DNA of 64,000 nt, from assembly GCF_002158865.1 (NCBI RefSeq), contig NZ_CP021455.1, positions 2,108,001-2,172,000 of the forward strand. The letters are read 5' to 3'. This document shows, piece after piece, positions 33,908 to 44,752 of this stretch. The notes beneath the pieces are model-generated. The model did not search any database. It had not been told where the DNA came from and was given only the letters and a program-made list of their open reading frames with translations. The DNA is from Comamonas serinivorans. GTDB lineage: Bacteria; Pseudomonadota; Gammaproteobacteria; Burkholderiales; Burkholderiaceae_C. Position 1 is the first letter of the stretch. The number at the start of each line of letters is the position of its first letter. Position numbers and translations under genes: made by a program.

Positions 33908-34861
33908 ATGCATGCGTATTTCGTGCGGCGCGTGCTGTCGCTGCTGCCCACGCTGCTCATCGCCAGCCTGATCGTGTTCGTGTCGATCCGGCTCATTCCC
34001 GGCGATGTGATCGACCTCATGCTGAGCAACAACGACATCGCGGCCGACACCAAGAGCCGCGAGCAGATCGTGGTGGCGCTGGGCCTGGACAAGCCCATGT
34101 GGCAGCAGTACCTGGTGTGGCTCAAGGGTCTGCTGCAGGGCGACCTGGGCGAATCGCTGTGGCAGAGCGTGCCCGTGGTCGACCTGATCGCCGAGCGCCT
34201 GCCCGTGACCTTCGAGCTGGGGCTGATTGCCCTTGTGGTGTCGCTCACCATGGCGCTGCCCATCGGCATCTATTCGGCCATCCGCCAGGACACGGCGGGC
34301 GACTACATCTCCCGCTCGATTTCCATCCTGCTGCTGGCCGTGCCCAGCTTCTGGCTCGGCACCATGGTGGTGGTGTTTCCCTCGATCTGGTGGGGGTGGT
34401 CGCCGCCGATGGACTACGTGGCCTTCTCCGACGATCCCTGGCAGAACCTCAAGCAGATGCTGGTGCCCAGCATCGTGTTGGGCACCTCGCTGTCGGCCAT
34501 CACCATGCGCATGACGCGCACCATGATGCTGGAGGTGCTGCGGCAGGACTACATCCGCACGGCGCAGGCCAAGGGCCTGGGCGAACGCACCATCGTGCTG
34601 CGCCATGCGCTGCGCAATGCGCTGATTCCGGTCATCACGCTCATTGGCCTGCAGGCACCGCTGCTGGTGGGCGGCGCCATCATCATCGAGCAGATCTTCG
34701 TGATCCCGGGCATGGGCATGCTGCTGCTGGATGCGGTCAGCCAGCGCGACTACCCCATCGTCACCGGCGTGTTCCTGCTCGTGGGGGTGGCGGTCCTGTT
34801 CATCAACCTCGTGGTCGACCTGAGCTATGGCCTGCTCGACCCCAAAGTGCGGAGCCGTTGA
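33908..34861 (+). CDS. ABC transporter permease, DppB/OppB type
   Basis: A 317-residue inner-membrane permease of the peptide/opine/nickel uptake family. MHAYFVRRVLSLLPTLLIASLIVFVSIRLIPGD is the standard first helix, and the EAA loop that docks the ATPase is DYIRTAQAKGLGERTIVLRHALRNALIPV near 213-241. It is first in a co-directional set of permease, permease, three binding proteins and a double ATPase. The ATG follows a weak ribosome-binding site. Substrate is unknown; peptides are usual for the family but not proven. Confidence 0.94.
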   Translation: MHAYFVRRVLSLLPTLLIASLIVFVSIRLIPGDVIDLMLSNNDIAADTKSREQIVVALGLDKPMWQQYLVWLKGLLQGDLGESLWQSVPVVDLIAERLPVTFELGLIALVVSLTMALPIGIYSAIRQDTAGDYISRSISILLLAVPSFWLGTMVVVFPSIWWGWSPPMDYVAFSDDPWQNLKQMLVPSIVLGTSLSAITMRMTRTMMLEVLRQDYIRTAQAKGLGERTIVLRHALRNALIPVITLIGLQAPLLVGGAIIIEQIFVIPGMGMLLLDAVSQRDYPIVTGVFLLVGVAVLFINLVVDLSYGLLDPKVRSR

Positions 34862-34936
34862 GATGAGCCTTTCCCACGTGTCCTCACCCGGCGCGCGCCG
34901 CCCGGGCCTGGTTGATCCGATGGCCGGGAGGCTGGC

Positions 34937-35851
34937 ATGACTGCTGGGACCTCGTCGTTGCCGACCGCGGTGTCTGCCGCCCCCGCTGCTCCGCGCCGCA
35001 TGGGCGCTGTGCGGGTGTTCCTGCGCCGGCTGGTGCGCGAAAAACCGCTGGGGCTGGCGGGTGGCGTGATCCTGCTGCTGTTCGTGTTCTGCGGCGTGTT
35101 CGCCGGCTGGATCGCGCCCTACGGGTACAACGAAATCCTGCAGGGTGATCGCCTGCAGGGGCCCAGCTGGACGCATTGGTTCGGCACCGACAACCTGGGC
35201 CGCGACGTGCTGGCGCGCTGCATCTACGGCGCGCAGCTGTCGGTCATCATCGGCTGTTTGGCGGCGCTGCTGGCCACGGTGATCTCCACGGTGCTGGGCA
35301 TCGTCAGCGGCTACTTCGGCGGTCGCGTGGACATGTTCATCCAGCGCTTCGTCGACGCCTGGATGAGCTTTCCCGACCTCGTCGTGCTGATCGTGGTGGT
35401 GGCCGTGCTCGGCCCCGGCATGCCGCAGATCATCGCCACGCTGGGCGTGCTGCTGGGCATCGGCGGCTCGCGCGTGGTGCGATCGGCCGTGGTCTCGGTG
35501 CGCGAGAACACCTACGTGCACGCCGCGCAGTCGCTTGGGGCTTCCACGCCGCGCGTGCTGTGGAGCCACATCCTGCCCAACGTCATGGCCCCGATCATCG
35601 TGCTGTTCACCACGCGCGTGGGGTTCGCCATCCTGGCCGAATCCGGGCTGTCCTTCCTGGGGCTGGGCGTGCCGCCACCGGCACCCACCTGGGGCTCGAT
35701 GCTGTCGGGCAGCGGCCGCTCCTTCATGTTCGAAGGGCCTTGGCTGGCGCTGGCGCCTGGCCTGTGCCTGACGGCGGTGGTCTACGCCACCAACGTGTTC
35801 GGCGATGCGATGCGCGACCTGCTCGATCCGCGCATGCGTGGCACGCGTTGA
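34937..35851 (+). CDS. ABC transporter permease, DppC/OppC type
   Basis: A 304-residue second permease subunit. The N-terminal OppC-type segment VREKPLGLAGGVILLLFVFCGVFAGWIAPY spans about 33-62, and HWFGTDNLGRDVLARCIYGAQLS near 80-102 is the family signature. The EAA loop is NTYVHAAQSLGASTPRVLWSHILPN near 190-214. The ATG at 34937 follows GGGAGGC and lies 75 bp after the partner permease. It forms the membrane heterodimer with the upstream gene product. Confidence 0.94.
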   Translation: MTAGTSSLPTAVSAAPAAPRRMGAVRVFLRRLVREKPLGLAGGVILLLFVFCGVFAGWIAPYGYNEILQGDRLQGPSWTHWFGTDNLGRDVLARCIYGAQLSVIIGCLAALLATVISTVLGIVSGYFGGRVDMFIQRFVDAWMSFPDLVVLIVVVAVLGPGMPQIIATLGVLLGIGGSRVVRSAVVSVRENTYVHAAQSLGASTPRVLWSHILPNVMAPIIVLFTTRVGFAILAESGLSFLGLGVPPPAPTWGSMLSGSGRSFMFEGPWLALAPGLCLTAVVYATNVFGDAMRDLLDPRMRGTR

Positions 35852-35923
35852 GCCGCATCGCTTCGCATCACGGGTTTCCAGTTACTTGGCTGCCGGCGGT
35901 GCCGGCATGGGTTTCGCGCGATC

Positions 35924-35939
35924 TCGGCCAGTTGGCCGA
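35924..35939 (+). promoter_or_regulatory. Intergenic hairpin before the first binding-protein gene
   Basis: TCGGCCA (35924-35930) and TGGCCGA (35933-35939) form a perfect 7-bp stem just upstream of the ribosome-binding site CAGGAG. A second small palindrome GCCGGC-N3-GCCGGC lies at 35892-35906. Such hairpins often protect binding-protein mRNA from decay. Confidence 0.45.
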
Positions 35940-35960
35940 CACAACACAGGAGACCGCTTC

Positions 35961-37655
35961 ATGACCTGCATCAAGACCCTGGCCCGCATCGGGCTGTTGG
36001 CTGGCGCTGCGGCGCTGGGCGCTGGAGGCGCCGTTGCGCAGGAGACGCCGCAGTATGGCGGCAGCCTCAGCATCGCCAACGTCTACCGAACCGTGGCGCC
36101 GCTGTCGTTCGATGCGGCCGACTGGAACTGGAAGTTCAACCAGGACCTGGGCTTGGTCAACGAATCGCTGCTGGTGGCGGACCTGAGCAAGAGCCGCACC
36201 CAGGGCGGCCCCTACGCGTTCATCAGTGACGCCTACCTGCCCATGGCCGCCGTCCGGGGTGAGCTGGCCGAAAGCTGGCAGATGCAGGACAACCCGCAGC
36301 AGCTGGTGATCAAGCTGCGCAAGGGCGTGATGTTTCCCGAGAAGAAGGGCGTGATGGCGTCGCGCGAGCTGACGGCCGACGACGTGGTCTACAGCTTCAA
36401 CCGCTACAACAACAGCCCCAAGAAGGTGGCCAATTACTTCGACCACATCGACAAGGTCGAGGCCACCGACAAGTACACGGTGGTGATCCGCTTCAACAAA
36501 TACATGGCCGAATGGGATTACCGCTTCGGCTGGGGCTATTACTCGTCCATCGTGCCCAAGGAGGTGGTCGAGGCTGGCGCCAACAACTGGCGCAATGCCA
36601 ACGGCACCGGCCCGTTCATGCTGACCAACTACGTGCAGGGCAACACCCTGGCCTACAAGAAAAACCCCGTCTATTGGGACAGCATCACGCTGGGCGGCAA
36701 GTCCTACAAGCTGCCCTTCGTCGAGACGCTCAGCTACCGCGTCATCAAGGACGAATCCACGGCCTTGACGGCTTTGCGCACCGGCAAGCTGGACATCATG
36801 GAGGCGGTGCCCTGGAGTGCCGTGGATGAGCTGAAGAAGAGCGCCCCGCCGCTCAAGTGGAACCGCTGGCTGTCCACGCTGGGCAACTACGTGGCGCTGC
36901 GCACCGACACCAAGCCCTTCGATGACCTCCGCGTGCGCCGCGCGCTGAACATGGCGGTCGACCGCGACCAGATCATCAAGACCTTCTACGGCGGCCAGGC
37001 CGAGGTGCTGGGCTATCCCATGACACCGGATTTCGGGCCGTACTACGAGAAGCTGGCGACCATGCCCGAGGCCGTGAAGGAGCTGTTCACCTACAACCCC
37101 GACAAGGCCAAGAAGCTGCTGGCCGAGGCCGGCTACCCGAACGGCTTCAGCGTCAAGGTGCAGACCAGCTCGGTCAACACCAACAACGAGGTCTTGTCCA
37201 TCGTGGCCTCGCAGCTGGCTAAGGTGGGCGTGAAGCTGGAGATCCAGGTGCTGGAGTACCCGGCCTATCTCTCGGCCATGACCACCAAGACCCATGCGCC
37301 GGCCTATTTCATGAACCAGGGGCACACCAACCCCACGACCAGCCTGCGCAAGGCGTTCGGCAGCGGGCAGATCTGGAACCCGTCGCAGTACTCGGACAAA
37401 GCCTTCGACGCCAAGCTGGAAGCCGCACAGACCGAACCCGATGAAGCCAAGCGCCAGGAGCTGCTGCGCGCCATGACGCGCGAGATCCTCGAAAAAGCGC
37501 CGCACATCTGGTTGCCTACGCCGTACGTCTACACCGCCTGGTGGCCCTGGGTGAAGAACTACAGCGGCGAGCTGCGTGCCGGCGCCGAGCGGCCCGGCCC
37601 CATCCACGCCCGCATCTGGGTCGACCAGGCCATGAAGAAAAAGCTGGGCTTTTGA
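35961..37655 (+). CDS. ABC substrate-binding protein, family 5, paralog 1
   Basis: A 564-residue periplasmic binding protein of the SBP_bac_5 (peptide/nickel/opine) class. The signal peptide ends near AVAQ (about residue 26); there is no lipobox Cys, so it is soluble. Conserved landmarks are RKGVMFPEKKGVMASRELTADDVVYS near 112-138, TALRTGKLDIMEAVPW near 270 and RRALNMAVDRDQIIKTFYGG near 326-345. It is the first of three adjacent paralogs and the most divergent of them by eye (for instance AYKKNPVYWDSITLGG). CAGGAGAC precedes the ATG at 35961. Confidence 0.95.
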   Translation: MTCIKTLARIGLLAGAAALGAGGAVAQETPQYGGSLSIANVYRTVAPLSFDAADWNWKFNQDLGLVNESLLVADLSKSRTQGGPYAFISDAYLPMAAVRGELAESWQMQDNPQQLVIKLRKGVMFPEKKGVMASRELTADDVVYSFNRYNNSPKKVANYFDHIDKVEATDKYTVVIRFNKYMAEWDYRFGWGYYSSIVPKEVVEAGANNWRNANGTGPFMLTNYVQGNTLAYKKNPVYWDSITLGGKSYKLPFVETLSYRVIKDESTALTALRTGKLDIMEAVPWSAVDELKKSAPPLKWNRWLSTLGNYVALRTDTKPFDDLRVRRALNMAVDRDQIIKTFYGGQAEVLGYPMTPDFGPYYEKLATMPEAVKELFTYNPDKAKKLLAEAGYPNGFSVKVQTSSVNTNNEVLSIVASQLAKVGVKLEIQVLEYPAYLSAMTTKTHAPAYFMNQGHTNPTTSLRKAFGSGQIWNPSQYSDKAFDAKLEAAQTEPDEAKRQELLRAMTREILEKAPHIWLPTPYVYTAWWPWVKNYSGELRAGAERPGPIHARIWVDQAMKKKLGF

Positions 37656-37677
37656 GCGACTGAGCAGCCTCTGACGC

Positions 37678-37698
37678 ACAGCCGGCCGGGCCGGCTGT
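37678..37698 (+). promoter_or_regulatory. Hairpin between binding-protein paralogs 1 and 2
   Basis: ACAGCCGGC (37678-37686) and GCCGGCTGT (37690-37698), perfect 9-bp stem with a 3-nt loop and no T-run. It lies 22 nt past the stop of paralog 1 and about 30 nt before paralog 2, a position suited to mRNA processing or stability rather than termination. Confidence 0.55.
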
Positions 37699-37726
37699 TC
37701 ACGTACCCCACACAGGAGACCATTTC

Positions 37727-39418
37727 ATGATCCGCATCCCGACCTGGACCCGACTTGGCCTGTGGGCTGGCGCTGCGGCACTGGCCGCTGGTAGCGCCCT
37801 GGCCCAGGAGCCGCAGCCCGGCGGTTCGCTGAGCATCGCCACCGTCTACCGCACCGTGACGCCGCTGTCGTTCGACCCGGCCGACTGGAATTGGAAGTTC
37901 AACCAGGACATGGGCCTGGTCAACGAGGCCCTGTTTGCCGCCGACCTGAGCAAGGCGCGGTCGCGCGGCGGCAAGCAGCCCTTCATCTCGGACGGCTACC
38001 TGCCGTCCAACGCCATCCGCGGCGAGCTGGCCGAGAGCTGGCAGATGCTGGAGAACCCCCTGCGCGTGGAGGTCAAGCTGCGCAAGGGCGTGATGTTCCC
38101 CGAGAAGAAAGGCGTGATGGCCGCGCGCGAGATGACGGCCGCCGACGTGGTCTACAGCTACGACCGCTACAACACCAGCCCCAAAAAGCAGGCCGGCTAC
38201 TACGACTACATCGACAAGGTGGAGGCGACCGACAAGCACACGGTGGTCTTCACCTTCAACAAGTACTTCACCGAATGGGACTATCGCTTCGGCTGGGGCT
38301 ACTACAACGCCATCATGGCCAAGGAGGTGGTGGAGGCCGGGGCCAGCAACTGGCGCAACGCCAACGGCACCGGCCCCTACATGCTGAGCAACTACGTCCA
38401 GGGCAACTCGCTCACGTTCAAGAAGAACAAGGACTACTGGGACAGCGAAACCATTGCTGGCAAGACCTACAAGCTGCCCTTCGCCGAGACCATCAACTAC
38501 CGCTTCATCAAGGACGAATCGACGGCGCTGACGGCCTTGCGCACGGGCAAGCTCGACATCATGGAGGCCGTGCCCTGGAGCGCCGTGGATGAGCTGAAGA
38601 AGAATGCGCCCCAGCTCAAGTGGAACCGCTGGCTGTCGACCCTGGGCACCTTCATCGCGCTGCGCGTGGACACCAAGCCCTTCGACGACGTGCGCGTGCG
38701 GCGCGCGCTGAACATGGCGGTCGACCGCGACCAGATCATCAAGACCTACTACGGCGGCAACGCCGAACTCCTGGGCTACCCCATGCACCCCGATTACACG
38801 GGGTACTACGAGCCACTGTCGGCCATGCCGGCCTCGATCAAAGAGGTGTTCAGCTACAACCCCGAGCAGGCCAAGAAGCTGCTGGCCGAGGCGGGCTACC
38901 CGAACGGCTTCAGCTTCAAGGTGCAGACCACCTCCATCCACACCGCCAACGAGATGCTGTCCATGGTGGCCTCGCAACTGGCCAAGGTGGGCGTGAAGCT
39001 GGAGATCGAGGTGCTGGAGTACCCGGCCTACCTGTCGGCCATGACCACCAAGAAGAACGCCCCCGGCTACTTCATGAGCGTGGGCCTGACCAACCCGACG
39101 ACCTCCGTGCGCAAGACCTTTGGCACGGGGCAGACCTGGAACCCGTCGCAATACACGGACAAGGCCCTGGACGCCAAGCTGGCCACCATGCTGCATGAGC
39201 CCGAAGAGGCCAAGCGCCAGCAGCTGCTGCGCGAGATGACGCGCGAGGTGCTGGAAAAGTCCCCGCACATCTGGTTGCCCAGCCCGTACTTCTACACCGC
39301 CTGGTGGCCCTGGGTGAAGAACTACGGCGGCGAGCTGCGCGCTGGTGGCGACCGGCCCGGCCCCATCCATGCCCGCATCTGGGTGGACCAGGCGATGAAG
39401 AAAAAGATGGGCTTCTAG
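37727..39418 (+). CDS. ABC substrate-binding protein, family 5, paralog 2
   Basis: A 563-residue binding protein with signal peptide cleaved near SALAQ. It matches its two neighbours along the whole length. Shared blocks include SFDPADWNWKFNQDMGLVNEALFAADLSKARSRGGKQPFI near 46-85, RYNTSPKKQAGYYDYIDKVEATDKHTVVFTFNKY near 143-177 and the C-terminal PGPIHARIWVDQAMKKKMGF. Compared with paralog 3 it differs mainly in scattered surface positions, such as SVGLTNPTTSVRKTFG in place of STGHTNPMVTLRKTFG. Ribosome-binding site CAGGAGA. Whether it binds a different ligand is unknown. Confidence 0.95.
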   Translation: MIRIPTWTRLGLWAGAAALAAGSALAQEPQPGGSLSIATVYRTVTPLSFDPADWNWKFNQDMGLVNEALFAADLSKARSRGGKQPFISDGYLPSNAIRGELAESWQMLENPLRVEVKLRKGVMFPEKKGVMAAREMTAADVVYSYDRYNTSPKKQAGYYDYIDKVEATDKHTVVFTFNKYFTEWDYRFGWGYYNAIMAKEVVEAGASNWRNANGTGPYMLSNYVQGNSLTFKKNKDYWDSETIAGKTYKLPFAETINYRFIKDESTALTALRTGKLDIMEAVPWSAVDELKKNAPQLKWNRWLSTLGTFIALRVDTKPFDDVRVRRALNMAVDRDQIIKTYYGGNAELLGYPMHPDYTGYYEPLSAMPASIKEVFSYNPEQAKKLLAEAGYPNGFSFKVQTTSIHTANEMLSMVASQLAKVGVKLEIEVLEYPAYLSAMTTKKNAPGYFMSVGLTNPTTSVRKTFGTGQTWNPSQYTDKALDAKLATMLHEPEEAKRQQLLREMTREVLEKSPHIWLPSPYFYTAWWPWVKNYGGELRAGGDRPGPIHARIWVDQAMKKKMGF

Positions 39419-39471
39419 CCCGGCCACACACACCGGCATCCGCATCCGCAACACACAAGGAGACAACCCCC

Positions 39472-41166
39472 ATGACCCATTCCAAGTTCTTGAACCGCCT
39501 CAGCCTCGTGGCCTGCGCCGCTGCGCTGGCGGCCGGCGGCGCGCAGGCCCAGGAGACGCCGCAACCCGGCGGCTCGCTGAGCATCGCCACCGTGTTCCGC
39601 ACCGTCGCGCCGTTGTCCTTCGATGCGGCCGACTGGAACTGGAAGTACAACCACGACATGGGGCTGGTCAACGAAACGCTGTTTGCCGCCGACCTGCGCA
39701 AGAGCCGCTCGCGCGGCGGCAAGCAGCCCTTCATCAACGACGCCTACATCCCGCCCGATGCCATGCGGGGCGAGCTCGCCGAGAGCTGGCAGCTGCTGGA
39801 CAACCCGCGCCGCCTCGAGGTCAAGCTGCGCAAGGGCGTGATGTTCCCCGAGAAGAAGGGCGTGATGGCCGCGCGCGAGATGACGGCCGAGGACGTGGTC
39901 TTCAGCTACAACCGCTACAACACCAGTCCCAAGCGCCTGGCCACGGTGTATGAACACATCGACAAGGTCGAGGCCACCGACAAGCACACGGTGGTCTTCA
40001 CCTTCAAAAAGTACGTGGCGGACTGGGACTACCGCTTCGGCTACGGCTACTACAACGCCATCGTGCCCAAAGAGGTGGCCGACGCGGGCGCGAACAACTG
40101 GCGCAACGCCAATGGCACCGGCCCGTTCATGCTGACCAACTACGTGCAGGGCAACACCCTCACGTACAAGAAGAACAAGGACTACTGGGACAGCGAGACC
40201 ATCGGCGGCAAGGCCTACAAGCTGCCCTTCGTCGACACCATCAACTACCGCTTCATCAAGGACGAATCGACGGCCTTGACGGCCCTGCGCACGGGCAAGC
40301 TCGACCTCATGGAGGCCGTGCCCTGGAGCGCGGTCGAAGAGCTGAAAAAGAGTGCGCCCCAGCTGAAGTGGAATCGCTGGATGTCCACGCTGGGCACTTT
40401 CGTGGCCCTGCGTGTCGACACCAAGCCTTTCGACGACGTGCGCGTGCGCCGTGCGCTGAACATGGCGGTCGACCGCGAGCAGATCATCAAGACCTTCTTC
40501 GGCGGCAACGCGGAGATGCTGGGCTACCCCATGCACACCGACTACGCCGGCTACTACGAGCCGCTGTCGGCCATGCCGGCCTCGATCAAGGAGCTGTTCG
40601 CCTACAACCCCGAGCAGGCCAAGAAGCTGCTGGCTGAAGCCGGGCACCCGAACGGCTTCAGCTTCAAGGTGCAGACCAGCTCGGCCAGCACCAGCAACGA
40701 AATGCTGTCCATGGTGGCCTCGCAGCTGGCCAAGGTGGGCGTGACCATGCAGATCGAAGTGCTGGAGTACCCGGCCTTCCTCTCGACCATGACCACCAAG
40801 AAGAACGCACCGGGCTACTTCATGAGCACGGGGCACACCAACCCCATGGTCACGCTGCGCAAGACCTTTGGCATCGGCCAGGCCTGGAACCCCTCGCAGT
40901 ACGCCGACAAGGCCTTCGAAGCCAAGCTCGATGCCGCCCTGGAGACGTCCGACGAGGCCAAGCGCCAGCAGATCATGCGCGAGCTGACACGCGAGATCCT
41001 CGACAAGGCGCCCCACATCTGGTTGCCCACGGCCTACGTCTACACCGCCTGGTGGCCCTGGGTGAAGAACTACGGTGGCGAGCTGCGGGCCGGCGCCGAA
41101 CGCCCGGGTCCCATCCATGCGCGCATCTGGGTGGACCAGGCCATGAAGAAGAAGATGGGCTTCTGA
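39472..41166 (+). CDS. ABC substrate-binding protein, family 5, paralog 3
   Basis: A 564-residue binding protein, signal peptide ending near GAQAQ. It has the same full-length layout as paralogs 1 and 2, with FDAADWNWKYNHDMGLVNETLFAADLRKSRSRGG in the N-lobe, TALRTGKLDLMEAVPWSAVEELKK in the hinge region and PTAYVYTAWWPWVKNYGGELRAG near the C-terminus. AAGGAGAC precedes the ATG at 39472, which lies 53 bp after paralog 2; a non-conserved open frame extends further upstream into that gene. The ATPase gene follows after a strong hairpin and a repeat copy. Confidence 0.95.
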   Translation: MTHSKFLNRLSLVACAAALAAGGAQAQETPQPGGSLSIATVFRTVAPLSFDAADWNWKYNHDMGLVNETLFAADLRKSRSRGGKQPFINDAYIPPDAMRGELAESWQLLDNPRRLEVKLRKGVMFPEKKGVMAAREMTAEDVVFSYNRYNTSPKRLATVYEHIDKVEATDKHTVVFTFKKYVADWDYRFGYGYYNAIVPKEVADAGANNWRNANGTGPFMLTNYVQGNTLTYKKNKDYWDSETIGGKAYKLPFVDTINYRFIKDESTALTALRTGKLDLMEAVPWSAVEELKKSAPQLKWNRWMSTLGTFVALRVDTKPFDDVRVRRALNMAVDREQIIKTFFGGNAEMLGYPMHTDYAGYYEPLSAMPASIKELFAYNPEQAKKLLAEAGHPNGFSFKVQTSSASTSNEMLSMVASQLAKVGVTMQIEVLEYPAFLSTMTTKKNAPGYFMSTGHTNPMVTLRKTFGIGQAWNPSQYADKAFEAKLDAALETSDEAKRQQIMRELTREILDKAPHIWLPTAYVYTAWWPWVKNYGGELRAGAERPGPIHARIWVDQAMKKKMGF

Positions 41167-41173
41167 TGCCCGC

Positions 41174-41198
41174 GGCGGGGGCTGGACCGGCCCCCGCC
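41174..41198 (+). promoter_or_regulatory. Strong hairpin after binding-protein paralog 3
   Basis: GGCGGGGGC (41174-41182) and GCCCCCGCC (41190-41198), perfect 9-bp GC stem with a 7-nt loop and no T-run. It lies 8 nt after the stop, separating the highly repeated binding-protein genes from the ATPase gene, and may limit downstream expression. Confidence 0.6.
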
Positions 41199-41219
41199 AT
41201 GAACCACCATCAACACGAT

Positions 41220-41270
41220 GGGGTATGACGCTGTTGCCGATGCATTGAAAACGGAAATCGCCATATACCT
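41220..41270. repeat. Dispersed GTATG palindrome, copy 13
   Basis: GGGGTATG at the left faces CATATACCTC; inner TTGCCG faces the GAAAACGGAAAT right arm. It lies 53 nt past paralog 3 and 24 bp before the ATPase start, inside the transporter operon. Confidence 0.8.
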
Positions 41271-41293
41271 CGATCAAACCAGTTGGACGACCC

Positions 41294-43135
<1,842 letters not shown>

Positions 43136-43183
43136 CAATAGCGGCCTTTTGACCCCCGCAGCCCGCCATCGGAAGGCCTCGTG

Positions 43184-44413
43184 ATGTCACCCAAATCAGA
43201 GGCGCCCACGCAGCGCTACCAGCAAAAGCGCGAAGTCGTGCTGTCTCAGGCCGCCTTGCTGTTCAACGAGCAAGGCCTGAAGTCGGCCACCCTGGCCAGC
43301 ATTGCCGAGGGCGTGGGCCTGGCCACCAACAGCCTCACCTACTACTACCGCAAGAAGGAAGACCTGGCGCAGGCCTGCCTGCTGCGCTCGGCTGCTGCTT
43401 ACGACCAGGTGGTGGTGGCTGCCCTGGGCCACGCCCAGCCGGCCGATCGGCTGCGGGCCTACCTGCAGGGCCATGTCGCGCTGCTGGCTGCCATCGCGCG
43501 CGGCGACCACCCGCCCTTGATGTACTTCAGCGACACGCGCGCCTTGCCGGGGCCGCAGGCCAAGCAGGTGTTCGACGCCTATGCAGACCTGTTCCGCCAC
43601 GTGCGCGACGTGCTGCGGGCGTCGCATCTGCCGCTGGTGCGCGACGCCCTCAACGCGCGCGCGCACGTGCTGCTGTCGGTCGTCAACTGGATGGGACCGT
43701 GGCTGCTGGAGGCCTACGAGGTCGACGAGTACCTGCGCGTGGCCGACGGCATCGCCGACCTGCTCATCCACGGCTTGGGGGCAACTGGCCGCGCCAGCCA
43801 GGCCGTGCCGCTCATCACCGGCTGGGAGCCGCAGCCCCACGCCGACGCCACCAGCGAAGCCTTTCTGCGCACCGCCACCTGGCTGCTCAACGAGCATGGC
43901 TACCGGGGCGCTTCGGTCGACAACATCGCCGCCCACCTGAACCGCAGCAAGGGCGCGTTCTACCACCACCACGACCACAAGCAGGACCTGATCGCGGCCT
44001 GTTTCGAGCGCACCTTCGACTTCATGCGTCAGGCCCTGAGCCTGGCGCAGCAGGCCCCTGGGCCGGGCCTGGACCGCGCGTACTCGGCCGCGTTGGCCAT
44101 CACCCAGGTCCAGGTGTCGCCGCAAGGGCCGCTGCTGTATTCCTCGGCGTTCTCGGCCTTGCCCAGCCGCGCGCATCGGCTGCAGGCGAGCCGCGCCCTG
44201 CGCAAGCTGAGCTCGCGCATCACGGCCTTGCTGGTCGAGGGCCTGCGCGATGGCTCGGTGCGGCCCCTGGATGGCGCCATGGCGGCGCAGGTGCTCACGG
44301 CCGGCATCACGGGCGGCGCCGTGCTGCGGCACTGGACGGCCAAGCCCGAAGCCGCGGTGGAGTTGTTCGTGCGCCCCATGTTCGACGGGCTGCTGTGTCC
44401 GCCGGTGGACTGA
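43184..44413 (+). CDS. Transcriptional regulator with two tandem TetR domains
   Basis: A 409-residue protein made of two TetR units joined head to tail. The first DNA-binding helix-turn-helix is ATLASIAEGVGLATNSLTYYYRKKEDLA near 38-65; the second is ASVDNIAAHLNRSKGAFYHHHDHKQDLI near 245-272, each followed by its own helical ligand region. Typical TetR proteins are about 200 residues and dimeric, so this chain may act as a built-in dimer. GTG at 43181 and ATG at 43184 are both possible; GGAAGG is at 43171-43176. It follows the ATPase by 48 bp and faces the fatty-acid genes, so it could control either. Confidence 0.9.
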   Translation: MSPKSEAPTQRYQQKREVVLSQAALLFNEQGLKSATLASIAEGVGLATNSLTYYYRKKEDLAQACLLRSAAAYDQVVVAALGHAQPADRLRAYLQGHVALLAAIARGDHPPLMYFSDTRALPGPQAKQVFDAYADLFRHVRDVLRASHLPLVRDALNARAHVLLSVVNWMGPWLLEAYEVDEYLRVADGIADLLIHGLGATGRASQAVPLITGWEPQPHADATSEAFLRTATWLLNEHGYRGASVDNIAAHLNRSKGAFYHHHDHKQDLIAACFERTFDFMRQALSLAQQAPGPGLDRAYSAALAITQVQVSPQGPLLYSSAFSALPSRAHRLQASRALRKLSSRITALLVEGLRDGSVRPLDGAMAAQVLTAGITGGAVLRHWTAKPEAAVELFVRPMFDGLLCPPVD

Positions 44414-44511
44414 TGCGTCGCCCGGGGTGAACGGCGCCGTTGGCCGGTTCGTGGCGCCGGTCGTTGCCATCCATTCGGGACGCGTGTCGACAACGACCTG
44501 AAGGCTTTCAT

Positions 44512-44561
44512 GAGTATGGGTCGATGGCCGATTGAAAATCATCGACCATGGCCTCATACTC
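44512..44561. repeat. Dispersed GTATG palindrome, copy 14 (arm-swapped variant)
   Basis: Outer GAGTATG/CATACTC is perfect. The inner arms are replaced by an unrelated but complementary pair, GGTCGATG (44519-44526) and CATCGACC (44540-44547). It shows that pairing, not inner sequence, is kept. Confidence 0.85.
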
Positions 44562-44688
44562 TGTCACCGCTGATGGCGGCACTTGGCGCTGCCGCAACGC
44601 CATCCGTCCCGGCCGTCCTCGGCGGTGCGTCATGCCTCAGTGCAAGGCCTGACGCATCCGCAGGCCGATGAACACCGCTGGCCCATGC

Positions 44689-44719
44689 AAAAAGGCCACA
44701 CCGCAATGCGGCATGGCCT
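44689..44719 (-). terminator. Intrinsic terminator of the acyl-CoA dehydrogenase/CoA ligase genes
   Basis: Read on the minus strand, AGGCCA (44714-44719) and TGGCCT (44693-44698) close a stem with inner GC pairs and are followed by TTTTT. It lies 34 bp past the acyl-CoA dehydrogenase stop. Confidence 0.85.
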
Positions 44720-44752
44720 GTTCAGGGAGCCCCTTGAGGGGCGCCGGTTGCC

